Source of the DNA: Anaerolineales bacterium
GTDB taxonomy: Bacteria > Chloroflexota > Anaerolineae > Aggregatilineales > UBA2796
Direction: 5' to 3'
DNA: 64,000 nucleotides
Assembly: GCA_015075625.1 (NCBI GenBank)
Contig: JABTTZ010000005.1
Span: 60,410-124,409, forward strand
Positions 9,641-20,240 of this stretch are shown here, piece by piece. The notes beneath the pieces were generated by a model, which saw only the letters and a list, made by a program, of their open reading frames with translations, did not search any database and was not told the origin of the DNA. A program made the position numbers and the translations under genes. Within the stretch, counting starts at the first letter, position 1, and each line of letters starts with the position of its first letter.

Positions 9641-11944
9641 TTAGCGTATCTGCACCGTATCCTTCAAGGTCACTGTGTCCCCGCCACCCTCCACCGGAAG
9701 CCGCGTAAAATCTCCCAATCGATAGACCCCAATCACAATTTGGTATGATCCCGACGGCACGCCCGCCAGATCAAGCACGGCGCGATCTGCAAACGGCACA
9801 CCCACCGCCCATGCTGAGGTAGGGTACAGCCCCCCACGCGGCGCATGATCCGCCTGCCGAATGGGAATCATTGTACCTGATTCACCCTCCATCGGGAGCA
9901 GATGAACAAGGATGTTGAAATCCTCGTCCATGGCTGCCAGCCCTTCCCAAACAAAATCGAGGGTTGCCATAGTCCCTTCATTCCCTTCGCGGCTCAGGGT
10001 GTAGCCGTGCCAAGCGATCACCCCCCCAAAAATCGCCCTTTGGGCAATGGCGGGCGAGGGCGGCGGCGTAGCGTTGACCAGCGTCCCCCCCCGTAGAATC
10101 AACGAGGCAAGCGCTGTGCCAGAGTCATCATAGAGCGGAAGTCGGCTTGCCACACCTTCACTGAGCGCACTCCATGTCACCTCAAAGGCAAACTGCGCGG
10201 GCGCATCCGCCAACGGATCAACGGCGACACCATAGGTATCCTTATAAATCACGCCGGGCTGAAAGGCAGAGGTCGGCAGATTTCCGCCGCCCGGATGGGC
10301 GTTGATCTTGTCATAAGGGTTGCCCAGATCATCGCGCCAACCAAGCCGCGTTAGCGAGAGCCGCAGGTTGCGCGGGTCGGGAGCGCCGCGATAGTAAAGT
10401 GTCACAATGGCGGACTCCCCCGGAAGGACGGGGGCAGCGTCGATGTGAAAGCCAAGCAACCTGATTCCTTCAACGCGCACCTTTAGGGGAACAGCCTCGG
10501 CGGGGAGTGCCTCAACGGTGAGCGGGGGAGCATAGGCGGAACGGATCGCCGTGAAGGGGCTGATCACCGCAGCGGTAATCAAGGGTAAGATGCCTATACT
10601 CATCAGCGCCGAAGAAAGCCACCCTTTCCCCATGATGCGCAGCCGCAGCAGGCTGACCCAGCCAAAAATCATCAGGGCGGCAAAGCCCCCCAACGCCGGA
10701 AATAACAGCCGTCCCTGTGTGCCGGGGGTTTGGCGCGTCCATTGGATCAGGGCAGCGAAGATGATCAGGCTATGGAGCGCCAGCACCCCAAAAGGCAGCA
10801 GGCGATCCCACTCCCGCACCTTCCACAAACGGGCAATCCCTATGATCCCACCAATCACGGCGAGGGCGGTCAGCCCATCCATCAGCGGGTAGAGCCACCC
10901 CGCTCCGATCACATTGAACCAGCCAAAGAGCGCCCAAAAGCTGATCCGCAAGCCTTCCATCTCGCGCAGGAAGGTCTCCAGCGTGTAGGGCGTCTCCCGC
11001 GCCCCAATGATCTGAATCATCCTACTCGTTCCGGTGGGGTCGCCGTAGAGCGTCAGATTGCGGATATACCACCAGCCAGCGATCAGGGCAAAGGCGGCAA
11101 GCCACAGCGTCCCACTGAACAGGGCGCGGCGAAGGCTGATCTGCCGCTTCCAAACGGCGATGCCGAGGGCGGCAAAGGCGGTGGGGTAAAGCAGCAGACC
11201 GCTCAACTTTGCCAACGCCGCCATCCCCATGAGAATTCCCAACAGGATCACCAAGCGACGCTCTAGAGAGGCATCCTTGTGGGCGTTCCCACTGTTCTTG
11301 AGGAATGCCAAAATGCCCCACAGCCCCAATGCCGAGAACGCCGCCACAAGATTATCGTTGTTCACACTGGCGGTCATAAACAGAAATTGGGGGTTGAAGG
11401 CGACGAAAGCGACAGTAACCAGTGGGGCAATTCCCGCTGGAAGGGTGCGGCGGGCAATGCCCCACACGCCGATCAACGTCACCATGCCGAGGATGAGGCT
11501 GAACCACCGCACAAGGTAGAAGGCGGTGCTGACAGCCGCCGGAATGTCCGTTCCCGCCCCGTGATGGAGATAGACATTGTTGTTCTGGCGCGCCAAACCG
11601 ATCCCAATAGCAGCGTGGTCGTTCACAGGGAGGCGCAGCGGCGGCTGATGCCCTTCGGCAAGGCGGACGATCCCCGCGCTAATCAGGTAATAAAGCGGCG
11701 GTTGGCTGCCCTCCTGAAACCACAGTGGATCATCCGGCGAATCTTCGGGGCGTTTCTGGTCAGCCCGCTGAACGGGGAGCGTGAAATCGTTGGCGATGCG
11801 CTGAATTAGGGCAAAATGATAGCTTTCGTCCGGCGCTTCATAGATGGGAATCGTGATCGCATAGACCGCCCCCAAAAGCAGATAGCCAAGCAGAATCAGG
11901 CGAAAGGCATGGCGATGAGCTTGAACAAACATTGGTGCTGTCAA
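9641..11944 (-). CDS. GT39-like polytopic membrane glycosyltransferase with C-terminal beta domain
   Basis: 767-residue membrane protein. After the first transmembrane helix comes [19 protein letters not shown], with the acidic loop motif of GT-C transferases, then [20 protein letters not shown]. About ten hydrophobic helices extend to residue ~480. The last ~270 residues are soluble and beta-rich, with two jelly-roll-like segments ([40 protein letters not shown]), probably outside the cell. The start codon is TTG overlapping the kinase stop (TTGA); an in-frame ATG lies four codons downstream. Coupling to the sugar kinase suggests a shared glycan pathway, but the substrate is unknown. Confidence 0.68.
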   Translation of the reverse strand: MTAPMFVQAHRHAFRLILLGYLLLGAVYAITIPIYEAPDESYHFALIQRIANDFTLPVQRADQKRPEDSPDDPLWFQEGSQPPLYYLISAGIVRLAEGHQPPLRLPVNDHAAIGIGLARQNNNVYLHHGAGTDIPAAVSTAFYLVRWFSLILGMVTLIGVWGIARRTLPAGIAPLVTVAFVAFNPQFLFMTASVNNDNLVAAFSALGLWGILAFLKNSGNAHKDASLERRLVILLGILMGMAALAKLSGLLLYPTAFAALGIAVWKRQISLRRALFSGTLWLAAFALIAGWWYIRNLTLYGDPTGTSRMIQIIGARETPYTLETFLREMEGLRISFWALFGWFNVIGAGWLYPLMDGLTALAVIGGIIGIARLWKVREWDRLLPFGVLALHSLIIFAALIQWTRQTPGTQGRLLFPALGGFAALMIFGWVSLLRLRIMGKGWLSSALMSIGILPLITAAVISPFTAIRSAYAPPLTVEALPAEAVPLKVRVEGIRLLGFHIDAAPVLPGESAIVTLYYRGAPDPRNLRLSLTRLGWRDDLGNPYDKINAHPGGGNLPTSAFQPGVIYKDTYGVAVDPLADAPAQFAFEVTWSALSEGVASRLPLYDDSGTALASLILRGGTLVNATPPPSPAIAQRAIFGGVIAWHGYTLSREGNEGTMATLDFVWEGLAAMDEDFNILVHLLPMEGESGTMIPIRQADHAPRGGLYPTSAWAVGVPFADRAVLDLAGVPSGSYQIVIGVYRLGDFTRLPVEGGGDTVTLKDTVQIR

Positions 11945-13500
11945 TCTAGCATCGGTGGATAATTCGTGATCGCCCGAATCGCCTGATAGAGCGGTTTCAA
12001 GCGCCCATACATGGGCAGGTACACCCGCTGATAGAGGGCATCATAGGTTTCCGCCCGCGCTGCGTCCGGTTCGAAAACGCGGCTGATGCGCGTCATCTCC
12101 TCAACGGCAGTGGGAAAGTCACGGTGCAGTCCCAATCCAACAGCGGCATCCATCGCCGCGCCCAACCCCGACGCCTCAAAAGTATGGGGGCGTTCGGCGG
12201 GCAGCCCAAAAACATCGGCGGTGATCTGCATCACCGCATCGCTCTGCGAGCCGCCCCCGCAGACGCGCAGTCCCTTGACGGCAACCTTGCCGCGTGCCTC
12301 GGCGCGGTCTTTCCCCTCGCGCAGAGCATAGGCAACCCCTTCTACAATGGCGCGGTACACATGGGCGCGGGTGTGCATCTCGCCAAAGCCGATCACCGCC
12401 CCTTTTGCCTCCCGTCCGGGGCGTTTGATTCCGGGCGTCCAATACGGCTGTAACATCAAGCCCATTGCCCCCGCTGGCGACTCCCCCAAAAGGGCATCGA
12501 AAAGTTCCTCAGCAGCAATCTGTTTTTCCGCGGCAATCTGTTCCTCGCGGTGTCCGAACTGCTGTTTGAACCAACTCACCATCCAATAGCCGCGAAAAAC
12601 CTGTGTCTCAAGGTTGAACGCGCCGGGGACGGCAGCGGGATAGGGTGGGATGAAGGGCGTCACCTCTACATACTTTTCCGAGTGCATGACGATGGTCGCT
12701 GTTGTCCCATAGCCCAGACAGGCAATTTCCGGCGTTAGGCAGCCCGACCCTAATACCTCGCAGGCTTTGTCTGATCCAGCGGCGATCACCGGCGTGCCGG
12801 GGCGCAACCCTGTTTGGGCGGCAGCCTCCGCCGTCACCCGACCAAGTTCCGCACCCGGGGGCAGCACCTCTGGAAGTTGGGCGGCGTCGATGGGCATTGC
12901 CGTCCACTTCCAATCATTGGGGGCGCACCAGCCATGCTTTTTGAAATCAAAGGGGAGGTAGCCAACCATGCAGCCAATGGAATCGGCATAGCGTCCGGTC
13001 AGCTTGTATGTGTGGTAGCCAGAGAGCAAAAGGTATTTGTGCGTTTTATCAACAATGTCCGGCTGATTCCGATACAACCAGTTGAATTCTGCCTCAGCTT
13101 GAATGTAAGCAATGGTCTCCCGCATACGGATTAGGCGGAAGATCAGCCCCCACAGTCCACCCACCGGCGGGAGATTCGGCGTCGTTCGTTGATCTAACCA
13201 GACAATTGCCGGACGGAGTGGCATCCCTGTTTTGTCGAGGTTGATCACCGTCCCCCGCTGGCTGGTGATGCTCACTCCAGCAATCCGTGCCGGATCAATC
13301 CCACTTGCCCACAAGCCCTGGCACGCCTGACAAAGCGACTCCCAAAAATAGTCGGCGCTCTGCTCCGCCCACCCGGGTTGAGGAGAGGTATAGGGCGTGA
13401 TCTTGACTTGGGAGCGCCCGACGAGGTTTCCGCGCAGGTCAAAGGCGAGGGCGCGGACGCTTTGTGTGCCGTTATCGAGGGCGAGAAGTAAATCGGTCAT
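11941..13500 (-). CDS. FGGY-family carbohydrate kinase
   Basis: 519-residue kinase phosphorylating a sugar or polyol with [23 protein letters not shown] is the N-terminal phosphate-binding motif. Further signs are [35 protein letters not shown] and the C-terminal nucleotide-site motif [20 protein letters not shown]. Length matches xylulokinase and glycerol kinase relatives, but the exact sugar cannot be told. I place the start at ATG 13500, with GGAG 10 nt upstream, rather than at 13527. It overlaps the membrane glycosyltransferase gene by 4 nt. Confidence 0.82.
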   Translation of the reverse strand: MTDLLLALDNGTQSVRALAFDLRGNLVGRSQVKITPYTSPQPGWAEQSADYFWESLCQACQGLWASGIDPARIAGVSITSQRGTVINLDKTGMPLRPAIVWLDQRTTPNLPPVGGLWGLIFRLIRMRETIAYIQAEAEFNWLYRNQPDIVDKTHKYLLLSGYHTYKLTGRYADSIGCMVGYLPFDFKKHGWCAPNDWKWTAMPIDAAQLPEVLPPGAELGRVTAEAAAQTGLRPGTPVIAAGSDKACEVLGSGCLTPEIACLGYGTTATIVMHSEKYVEVTPFIPPYPAAVPGAFNLETQVFRGYWMVSWFKQQFGHREEQIAAEKQIAAEELFDALLGESPAGAMGLMLQPYWTPGIKRPGREAKGAVIGFGEMHTRAHVYRAIVEGVAYALREGKDRAEARGKVAVKGLRVCGGGSQSDAVMQITADVFGLPAERPHTFEASGLGAAMDAAVGLGLHRDFPTAVEEMTRISRVFEPDAARAETYDALYQRVYLPMYGRLKPLYQAIRAITNYPPMLD

Positions 13501-13632
13501 AACGTAGATTCTCCGGCGTGAACCCAACTACCAAGTTGCCGCAAGTCCTTTTAGGGTGAGACGCAAGCGCCATAACCTCACGAGTGTACAGCGGAAATGG
13601 TTGCCTTGTGCGAAAAAACATACAACCTGTCC

Positions 13633-14502
13633 CTACAGCCGCATGAACCAAAAGGGCGTATCCACACCGGCGTGTTGAAAGCCATAGCGCTCATAAACAC
13701 GCCGCGATGCTAGGTTGCTGGCTTGTGTGTTCACAGTGAAATTGAGAACACCTCGCCCCATGAAGTGATCGAGCATCTCCCCCACCAGGGCTCCGCCAAT
13801 CCCTTGCCCTTGTGTTTCGGGCAAGACACCAAGCCGCGAAAGGTGGGCAACATGCCCAAGAAGGGTTGAAAACTGATACCCCACGATGCGCCCTTCACGC
13901 TCAGCAAGGGTGAATAACGCCGCCTCACGAATGGCATGACGCATTCCGCTGGGTGTCATTTGCCACAGCGGAAGAAAGGCTGCCTGATCCACCGCTAATG
14001 CCTGGTCAGCCTGACGAAAATCGCCGTGACGAATGTGGATCGCCTCGTTCACAGCAGGGCGAGGAGAGGGGAGGGGAATCACGCCCCGCCGTTCTAGGTT
14101 TACAATCGATTCGCTGTAGCTAAAGCCGAGATCGGCAAGGTAACCCTCCAGCCAGGGGTAAAGCGATAGAATACCCATCGTCGTAACGCCCACATCGCCC
14201 AATACCTCCCGTAGCTGCTGCCATAAGGCGAGCAAAATCGCGTGGGTGTCCACCGTCTTCTCAATGGCGATCAGGCGCAGCCAGCTTGTCCCCTCAATCG
14301 GCGTCGCCGCGGCAATCACCCCAATCAGGCGGCGGTTTTGCCAGGCAAGAACTATCGGCGCATCGGGGTGGCGTAGCCAATCCTCTATGTTGTCCCAATC
14401 AAGATGCAGATGAACGTAACATCTCCCATGGCTGATCATATGAAGGACAGCATGGCGGTTTAAGCGCATATAGGCAGTCAGTTTCAGCGATGGGGCAGCC
14501 AT
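13633..14502 (-). CDS. Tandem GNAT-fold N-acetyltransferase
   Basis: 289-residue protein with two GNAT-like halves. The N-terminal half (VLAWQNRRLIGVIAAATPIE) is degenerate. The C-terminal half has the acetyl-CoA pyrophosphate loop LGVLPETQGQGIGGALVGEM, with the Q/R-x-x-G-x-G/A pattern, and ends with NLASRRVYERYGFQHAGVDT, the usual last strand. Tandem forms often keep one active domain. Substrate unknown. It is divergent from the nuclease gene across a 56-bp spacer that must hold both promoters. Confidence 0.75.
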   Translation of the reverse strand: MAAPSLKLTAYMRLNRHAVLHMISHGRCYVHLHLDWDNIEDWLRHPDAPIVLAWQNRRLIGVIAAATPIEGTSWLRLIAIEKTVDTHAILLALWQQLREVLGDVGVTTMGILSLYPWLEGYLADLGFSYSESIVNLERRGVIPLPSPRPAVNEAIHIRHGDFRQADQALAVDQAAFLPLWQMTPSGMRHAIREAALFTLAEREGRIVGYQFSTLLGHVAHLSRLGVLPETQGQGIGGALVGEMLDHFMGRGVLNFTVNTQASNLASRRVYERYGFQHAGVDTPFWFMRL

Positions 14503-14558
14503 GTCTATCTCGCGTTAAAATCAACTCTATTCAGACATTCTAGAGAAGCTTACCCCTA

Positions 14559-15800
14559 ATGGTCAAACTCCTCCATTTTGCAGATTTCCATCTTGGCGTT
14601 GAACTTTATGGGAAAACGAACGCCCAAGATGGGATTAACAGTCGGATTCACGACTTTTGCGCCCGTTTGGATGAACTGGTCGCCTATGCCACCCGCGAAC
14701 AAGCCGATTTAGTGATCTTCGCCGGAGATGCCTTTAAAAACCGCCAACCAAACCCCACTATCCAGCGCGAGTTTGCCCACCGTGTCAGTGACCTTGCCGC
14801 CCGCTGTCCCGTTGTCTTGCTCATTGGCAATCACGACATGGCGCAGAGCGAACACCGCGCTTCCAGCATCGATATTTACGATACACTAAACGTCCCCGGT
14901 GTTTTGGTCGGCAGCCAGTATGATCTCTATGATGTCGAGACGCCCAGTGGGAAAGTCTTTGTTGGCACAGCGCCCTACCCCATCCGCCAGACGCTGCTCA
15001 AAGACAGCCGCGCACAGGGGAAATCGATCTCCGAATTGGATGCGCTCTTGCTAGAGGCTCTGATTGGCGAATTGGATATTCTAGGCAAACGTGCCGAAAA
15101 CGCGCAGCCTGCTGACGCCCCACGTGTCCTTGTTGGGCATTTCAGCGTCAGCGGGGCAGAACTGGGCAGTGAGCAGGGGATCATGATTGGGCGCGATACG
15201 ATTGTCCCCATCAGCGCCCTGGATACCCCCGCGTGGGATTATGTCGCCTTGGGGCATATCCACAAGCATCAAAACCTCACCGGCGGACGGCAAGGCGCGA
15301 CGCCCGTTGTCTACGCGGGCAGCATGGAACGGATTGACTTCGGTGAGGAACGCCAGCCCAAAGGGTTTTGTTGGGTTGATCTTGAGCGGGGCAAAACGCG
15401 ATGGAAATTTGTCCCCGTCCGCAGCCGTCCATTTGTCACGCTGCGCATTGATGTGCGCGGTGAGATCGACCCCATGCCGAACATCTTGGCGGCAATCCAC
15501 GAGGCAGAGTTGGCAGAGGCGGTGGTGCGCGTGATTCTCCGTGCCGATGTGGAGTCCGAAAAACTGATCCGCGATGCACCCATCTACGCCGCTCTGAAGG
15601 ACAGCAAAGCGAGTGTCTACACCCTGAGCAAAGAGGTGGAACGCAGCGCTCGTTCGCGCTTGGGGGATGTTCCAGAGGGGTTGACTCCTCATGAACTGCT
15701 CGAACGCTATTTTGTCTCTCTGAATTATTCGCCAGAATATGTTGAAGACTTGCTCACCTACGCCGCGCCTTTCTTACAGGGCGATGCCGAAGGTGGCTAA
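14559..15800 (+). CDS. SbcD/Mre11-like DNA repair exonuclease
   Basis: 413-residue calcineurin-fold phosphoesterase of the Mre11/SbcD/YhaO group, expected to process DNA ends. All metal-site motifs are present in order: FADFHLG, FAGDAFKNRQP, LIGNHDMAQ, VGHFSVSG and ALGHIHKHQ. The C-terminal ~130 residues form the usual cap. No SbcC/Rad50 partner is adjacent on either side, so the partner must lie elsewhere or the enzyme acts alone. It is transcribed away from the GNAT gene and is convergent with the next gene across a 10-bp gap. Confidence 0.85.
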   Translation: MVKLLHFADFHLGVELYGKTNAQDGINSRIHDFCARLDELVAYATREQADLVIFAGDAFKNRQPNPTIQREFAHRVSDLAARCPVVLLIGNHDMAQSEHRASSIDIYDTLNVPGVLVGSQYDLYDVETPSGKVFVGTAPYPIRQTLLKDSRAQGKSISELDALLLEALIGELDILGKRAENAQPADAPRVLVGHFSVSGAELGSEQGIMIGRDTIVPISALDTPAWDYVALGHIHKHQNLTGGRQGATPVVYAGSMERIDFGEERQPKGFCWVDLERGKTRWKFVPVRSRPFVTLRIDVRGEIDPMPNILAAIHEAELAEAVVRVILRADVESEKLIRDAPIYAALKDSKASVYTLSKEVERSARSRLGDVPEGLTPHELLERYFVSLNYSPEYVEDLLTYAAPFLQGDAEGG

Positions 15801-15810
15801 GGCGTGGTGG

Positions 15811-17343
15811 TTAAGGCTGGTGGGAGCGTGGGTCGCAACTTGTCCACCCCCAAAATGGGGAATAAAAATCATGATCGATCTGCCCCCGGAAAACGCCATC
15901 CCCGCTGAAAAAGCGTAGTTGATAGGTTTCTTCCACGACGTGAAAGAAACGATCCAACACGGCAAACCAATTACCTTCCCGCGACCATGCAAAATCAGCC
16001 ACTAGCCTGTTTTCATCAAGGGAAATCCCCTTGCTTTCGGGGGCGTCGAAATACCACAGTTCAGGTAAAAAAAGATGCCCATTCGCTCCCGGTACGTAAT
16101 ACCACAGCGCCCGCTGACTATCCCCTGCTTGTCGAATCATCACCGACACTTTATTGAGGTAGCTACCATTATTAGGGGGCATTGTGTATTGGTAGGTAGC
16201 CCCACCGTTCGGCTCATAAATATGAATGTGATAGTAGCCCGCGCTGTCCTCATAGGCAACGGTGAAGGGGTAGGCGCTTGAGCGCACGATCATCGGCAGG
16301 CTAAACCCCTCGGCAAGCAGCGCTTTTACCGCCTTCACAAAAGCCTCTTTTAGCCACACCAATGAAAGGCGCGGCAATCGCATGGCATCTATCGGTGTTG
16401 CCCCTTTCAGCACGCCCTCAGCAAGCGGGTTTAAGCGGCTGCCCTTTATGGCATAGATGACCCAAGCCGCATCCTTTGTTAGGTTGTTGTAGGTATACCC
16501 AAGCGTCTCCCCCTCGGTAGAGAGCAGCGCTTCACGCGGCTGAAAAAAGCGTTCCTTTGGGGGAACAACGGCAATGCCCGCCGCCCCAATGACAAAGACC
16601 TCAGCGCGGCGCGTTCGGTAGGTGTAGGTGACGGCGAAGGTATCCCCTGTGATGGCACTCTGAATCGCCTGAATATCGCCTTCCCCATAACTCGGAATCC
16701 CGACGAATTGCGCCATTTTGAGCGGGGCTATTGACCATAAAACGACCCACCGTCGCCCGGGTGAGGATGCCCGCTCTATCGTGGAGAGGATGTAATCGCC
16801 GCTGCCCGACCACCCAACGAGGGTGTTTCCAATCTCCGAATACGCCCCGATCTCATAGGTTGCCCATGAGCCATCGGTGACGTTCACCACCCCTAAACTG
16901 ATACGGCTTGTACGGGGCGTGACATACTGAACGAGGAAATAGCGTCCGTTGGGAGACCATTGCTGATACTGGGGAATCATATTTTCTGGAAAGGCGACAA
17001 CCGTTTCCCATCTCTGTGCCGGTGTTCCGCCTATGGCGGCAAGGCTGATCCCACGCAAACGGTTCGTCTGACCTTCCCAAAGGCGGATCACATGCGTTGA
17101 ATAGGGGTTGGGAAGGTATGTATCAAGATAGTGCCGGATGGGTTCGGGGCGGTGAGTGACAATCCCACGTCCGCTGGCAACGTCGATCAGCAGTGGCGGC
17201 ATCTCCCGCCGTCCAATGCCCTGCTCCACCACATACAAGCAGCGTTCGCCGTCGTCCCCGCGCAAGCCCAGTCCCCGCGCTCCGGCAACACCCAGAAGGC
17301 AGAGAAGCACTAATCCGCTGACGATCCCAACCACACGTCCCAT
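15811..17343 (-). CDS. Exported protein with propeller-like repeats, function unknown
   Basis: 510 residues, with an N-terminal signal or anchor (MGRVVGIVSGLVLLCLLGVA). Repeated blade-like motifs, WSPNGRYFLVQYV, WSGSGDYILSTI and WSREGNWFAVLDR, recall TolB or peptidase-type beta-propellers, in which a Trp-Ser/x-Gly motif opens each blade. No enzyme motif was seen. It lies 32 bp downstream of the histidine kinase gene on the same strand and may be its extracytoplasmic partner, which is inference from position only. Confidence 0.6.
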   Translation of the reverse strand: MGRVVGIVSGLVLLCLLGVAGARGLGLRGDDGERCLYVVEQGIGRREMPPLLIDVASGRGIVTHRPEPIRHYLDTYLPNPYSTHVIRLWEGQTNRLRGISLAAIGGTPAQRWETVVAFPENMIPQYQQWSPNGRYFLVQYVTPRTSRISLGVVNVTDGSWATYEIGAYSEIGNTLVGWSGSGDYILSTIERASSPGRRWVVLWSIAPLKMAQFVGIPSYGEGDIQAIQSAITGDTFAVTYTYRTRRAEVFVIGAAGIAVVPPKERFFQPREALLSTEGETLGYTYNNLTKDAAWVIYAIKGSRLNPLAEGVLKGATPIDAMRLPRLSLVWLKEAFVKAVKALLAEGFSLPMIVRSSAYPFTVAYEDSAGYYHIHIYEPNGGATYQYTMPPNNGSYLNKVSVMIRQAGDSQRALWYYVPGANGHLFLPELWYFDAPESKGISLDENRLVADFAWSREGNWFAVLDRFFHVVEETYQLRFFSGDGVFRGQIDHDFYSPFWGWTSCDPRSHQP

Positions 17344-17375
17344 CGCCTAGCTCGTTGACTTTCTGTGTGTCCAGC

Positions 17376-18845
17376 TTAGCCTGGTTTAATCGTCGCTCCA
17401 CGACGTAAAATGGGCAGCCGTCGCTGCGTCTCCCGCGTTGATTCCGGCTGCACATCGCCCAAGGCGGGAAGCTGAACAGTGAAGGTCGATCCCTGTTCGG
17501 GGACGCTCTCTACGAAGATCCGTCCGCCGTGTGCCTCAGCGATCCACAACGAAATAGAGAGTCCCAAGCCCGCCCCGCCCATGTCGCGGGCGCGTGCCTT
17601 GTCTACACGATAAAAACGCTCAAAGATGTGGGGAAGATCTTTTTCGGGAATCCCAATCCCCGTATCGCGGACGCTGAATTTGGCAAACCCCTCATCATAG
17701 CGAAGTTGCAAGGTCACCCGTCCCCCTTCAGGGGTGTATTTAATGGCATTCGTGATCAGGTTGAGCATAAGCTGCTTGAGGCGATCCGTATCCCCCTTGA
17801 TGCGCACTGCTTCAATCCCTGCCGAAACAACCTCTACCTTTTTCCCCGCCAAAACTTTCGCTTGGCGGTAAAGCTCAAGGGCAAGGGTGTCCATATCGAT
17901 AATCCGCATATCAAGTGGTAGCCGTCCGGCGTCTGCCTGTGCCAACAGCAGCAGATCGCCCACCAAACGCACCATCCGCTTGTTCTCGCTCTCAATCGCC
18001 TCTACTTCAAGGGAATCCATCTGCGGATAAAAGCGGCGGATGAGATCAACATTCCCTTGAATCGTGGTCAGCGGCGTCCGCAGTTCATGGGAAATATCGG
18101 CAACAAAGCGCCGCTGCGCCTTAAAAAGCCGTTCAAGACGGGCTAAGGTTGTGTTGAAGGTTGCCGCCAGTTGACCCAATTCGTCGTTCGCCCCCTCATA
18201 GGGAATGCGCTTGCTCAGGTCATCGGCGGCGGTGATTTGCGTGGCAATCTGGCTGATTGTCTCAATTGGCTGAAGCGCCTGCCCCGCAATGATCAACCCG
18301 ATGAGGAAGGACACCACCAGCGCCACCCCCCCCGCTCCCACCATGACCCACACCAAGCGGCTCATTGCCGCTTTTAAGAGTGTCAACGGCGACATAATTT
18401 GGATAGCGCCAATGTGTCCCCCATCAGGGCGCACAAGGGGAAAGGTGGAGACTATCGCTGGCGTTCCGTCGTCTAGAATCACGTCAATCGTCGTCAACTG
18501 AACGTTCATCAAGCCTTGACGATCAAAGGGATAAATGAAGGTGGTGTTTGCCGTTTGCTCAATCATCCCTCCATCCCGTCCCCAGATTTGGACATACATC
18601 CCCGGTGCGGTGTAAATCATCTGCGAAAGTCGCCGTTGCAGCGGAGGGCGATTGATCTCGCCGGTGATCGTATCGAACGAGGAGGAGATCGTCTCCACAA
18701 TGCCCTCGGCGGCAAGGCGCATGTTGTCTTGAATTTGCGTCCGCCACGCCCAGTTCAAAAGGGTGAAGGACGAAATCCCAAAAACGACGATCACCGTTCC
18801 TAAAAGGAGGGAGTACCACAACGTGAGGCGTGTACGGATTGACAT
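17376..18845 (-). CDS. Sensor histidine kinase with HAMP domain, orphan
   Basis: 489-residue membrane kinase. An N-terminal transmembrane helix (WYSLLLGTVIVVFGISSFTL) and a second one near residue 170 flank an extracytoplasmic sensor. A HAMP linker follows, then the dimerization segment FVADISHELRTPLTTIQGNV with the phospho-acceptor His253. Next come the N box LMLNLITNAIKYTPEGG and G boxes VRDTGIGIPEKD and GGAGLGLSIS. I chose ATG 18845 (MSIRTRLTLWY) since the upstream 23 codons look untranslated. No response regulator is adjacent, so the partner is not identified; the LuxR-type regulator at 47.4 kb belongs to a different output class. Confidence 0.88.
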   Translation of the reverse strand: MSIRTRLTLWYSLLLGTVIVVFGISSFTLLNWAWRTQIQDNMRLAAEGIVETISSSFDTITGEINRPPLQRRLSQMIYTAPGMYVQIWGRDGGMIEQTANTTFIYPFDRQGLMNVQLTTIDVILDDGTPAIVSTFPLVRPDGGHIGAIQIMSPLTLLKAAMSRLVWVMVGAGGVALVVSFLIGLIIAGQALQPIETISQIATQITAADDLSKRIPYEGANDELGQLAATFNTTLARLERLFKAQRRFVADISHELRTPLTTIQGNVDLIRRFYPQMDSLEVEAIESENKRMVRLVGDLLLLAQADAGRLPLDMRIIDMDTLALELYRQAKVLAGKKVEVVSAGIEAVRIKGDTDRLKQLMLNLITNAIKYTPEGGRVTLQLRYDEGFAKFSVRDTGIGIPEKDLPHIFERFYRVDKARARDMGGAGLGLSISLWIAEAHGGRIFVESVPEQGSTFTVQLPALGDVQPESTRETQRRLPILRRGATIKPG

Positions 18846-18935
18846 ACAAAACAGTCCCAACCATTCCCAATGGCGGCTAGTGTACATGATTCCCATAAGA
18901 GTGGGGTGAGCCACCAGCCTGATTCACACCCCCAG

Positions 18936-20096
18936 CTAAGGCATAAAGGCGGCGGACACACGGTTGCTGATGAAATAGGCATCAGGCGTCAGTCGCAGCC
19001 GCTGCCCATCGAATTCAATCAACCCCTGATCGCTCAACCGCCGCAGCACCTCACCGTAGATCGATTCAAGGGGAACGCCAAACCGCGCCCGAAAACCAGC
19101 CCGATCCACCCCCTCCTGAATCAAACGTAAGCCCGTGAATAGGTATTCCACCATCGCCTCGGCATAAGGAATCGGCGTTGAGGACGCTACCGCCGCCGAA
19201 AGCGGGAAGCGTGAGGGCGCGTTTGCCTCCATGCGGGCGAGATACAGTTGTAGATTGCCCATAACCTCATAACGTATGCCGTTCACAAAGCCATGCGCCC
19301 CCATGCCCACCCCTATGTAATCGCCATATGTCCAATACTGGCGATTGTGGCGCGATTCATATCCCGCCCGCGCCCAATTGCTGATCTCGTAATGGATGAA
19401 TCCTGCTTCTCTCGTCCGCGCTTGTGCCATTTCATACATGGCTGCCGCTAAATCGTCGTCCGGGGTGGGGAGCGATCCCTTGTTCACCCGTCGGGTGAGT
19501 GCCGTACCGTCCTCCAACTCAAGGGCATACAGGGCGAGATGATCGGGGGCAAGGGCGAGGGCTGCCGTTAGGGTCTGCGCCCAGTTCTCTAACGTTTGGC
19601 GAGGGAGGGCGAAGATGAGATCAAGATTTACATTCGTGAAGCCTGCCCGTCGGGCGGCATCGACAGCGCGGGCGGTTGTCTCTGCCTTGTGATCGCGTGC
19701 CATCAGGCGGAGTTCATCGGGCTGCGCCGATTGCATCCCGATACTCAGGCGGTTCACACCGTGTTCACGGCAGGCGGCAAGGTATGCCTCGCTCACATCG
19801 CTCGGATTCGCCTCCATCGTGATCTCGGCGTCCGCTGTCACCGCAAAGGACTCCCGCACCGCGTGAAGGATCATCCCGATCTGGTCGGGTGTCAGGCGGG
19901 TGGGTGTCCCCCCTCCGAAATAGATGCTGTGCAAGGGGCGCTCGTGTTGGGCAAGGGAGGTCACCTCCCGACACAAAGCGCTGACATAGGCGGGGATCAG
20001 CGCTTCGGCACGGGTGACAATGGTGAAAGCACAGTAGGTGCAGCGCACCGCACAAAAAGGAATATGAAGGTAAAGCGAAAGCGGCGCTGTGGACAT
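18936..20096 (-). CDS. hemW: HemW-like radical SAM heme chaperone
   Basis: 386-residue radical SAM protein of the HemW/HemN group. CAVRCTYCAF carries the CxxxCxxC cluster ligands followed by the Phe typical of this group. HSIYFGGGTPTRLTP and LSIGMQSAQPDELRLMARDH are conserved SAM-binding elements, and NRQYWTYGDYIGVGMGAHGF belongs to the C-terminal region. HemW binds heme and may help insert it into respiratory enzymes, which is its family role. ATG 20096 is chosen; a GTG five codons upstream (20111) with a nearer purine-rich site is an alternative. It diverges from the TIR-NLR gene. Confidence 0.85.
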   Translation of the reverse strand: MSTAPLSLYLHIPFCAVRCTYCAFTIVTRAEALIPAYVSALCREVTSLAQHERPLHSIYFGGGTPTRLTPDQIGMILHAVRESFAVTADAEITMEANPSDVSEAYLAACREHGVNRLSIGMQSAQPDELRLMARDHKAETTARAVDAARRAGFTNVNLDLIFALPRQTLENWAQTLTAALALAPDHLALYALELEDGTALTRRVNKGSLPTPDDDLAAAMYEMAQARTREAGFIHYEISNWARAGYESRHNRQYWTYGDYIGVGMGAHGFVNGIRYEVMGNLQLYLARMEANAPSRFPLSAAVASSTPIPYAEAMVEYLFTGLRLIQEGVDRAGFRARFGVPLESIYGEVLRRLSDQGLIEFDGQRLRLTPDAYFISNRVSAAFMP

Positions 20097-20240
20097 TAGG
20101 AGAGGCTTCACTCCTCTGCCTCTTTTTTCATTATCGCACAAGACAGCCCAAGTGGTTGCCCATCGGCGTGTTTCCTCGTAAGATCACCGCGTTGATACGA
20201 TACCCACCCAGTTTATGAGCTTATGAGGGGCAGCCCGTCC

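Noticed and set aside
14559..15800. Possible SbcCD-type operon
   Set aside because: No SbcC/Rad50-like ATPase is present on either side; the neighbour downstream is a convergent unrelated exported protein.
20165..20222. Promoter for the TIR-NLR gene
   Set aside because: TTGATA and TTTATG-like boxes exist but with a 14-bp spacer; I could not support a defined promoter.
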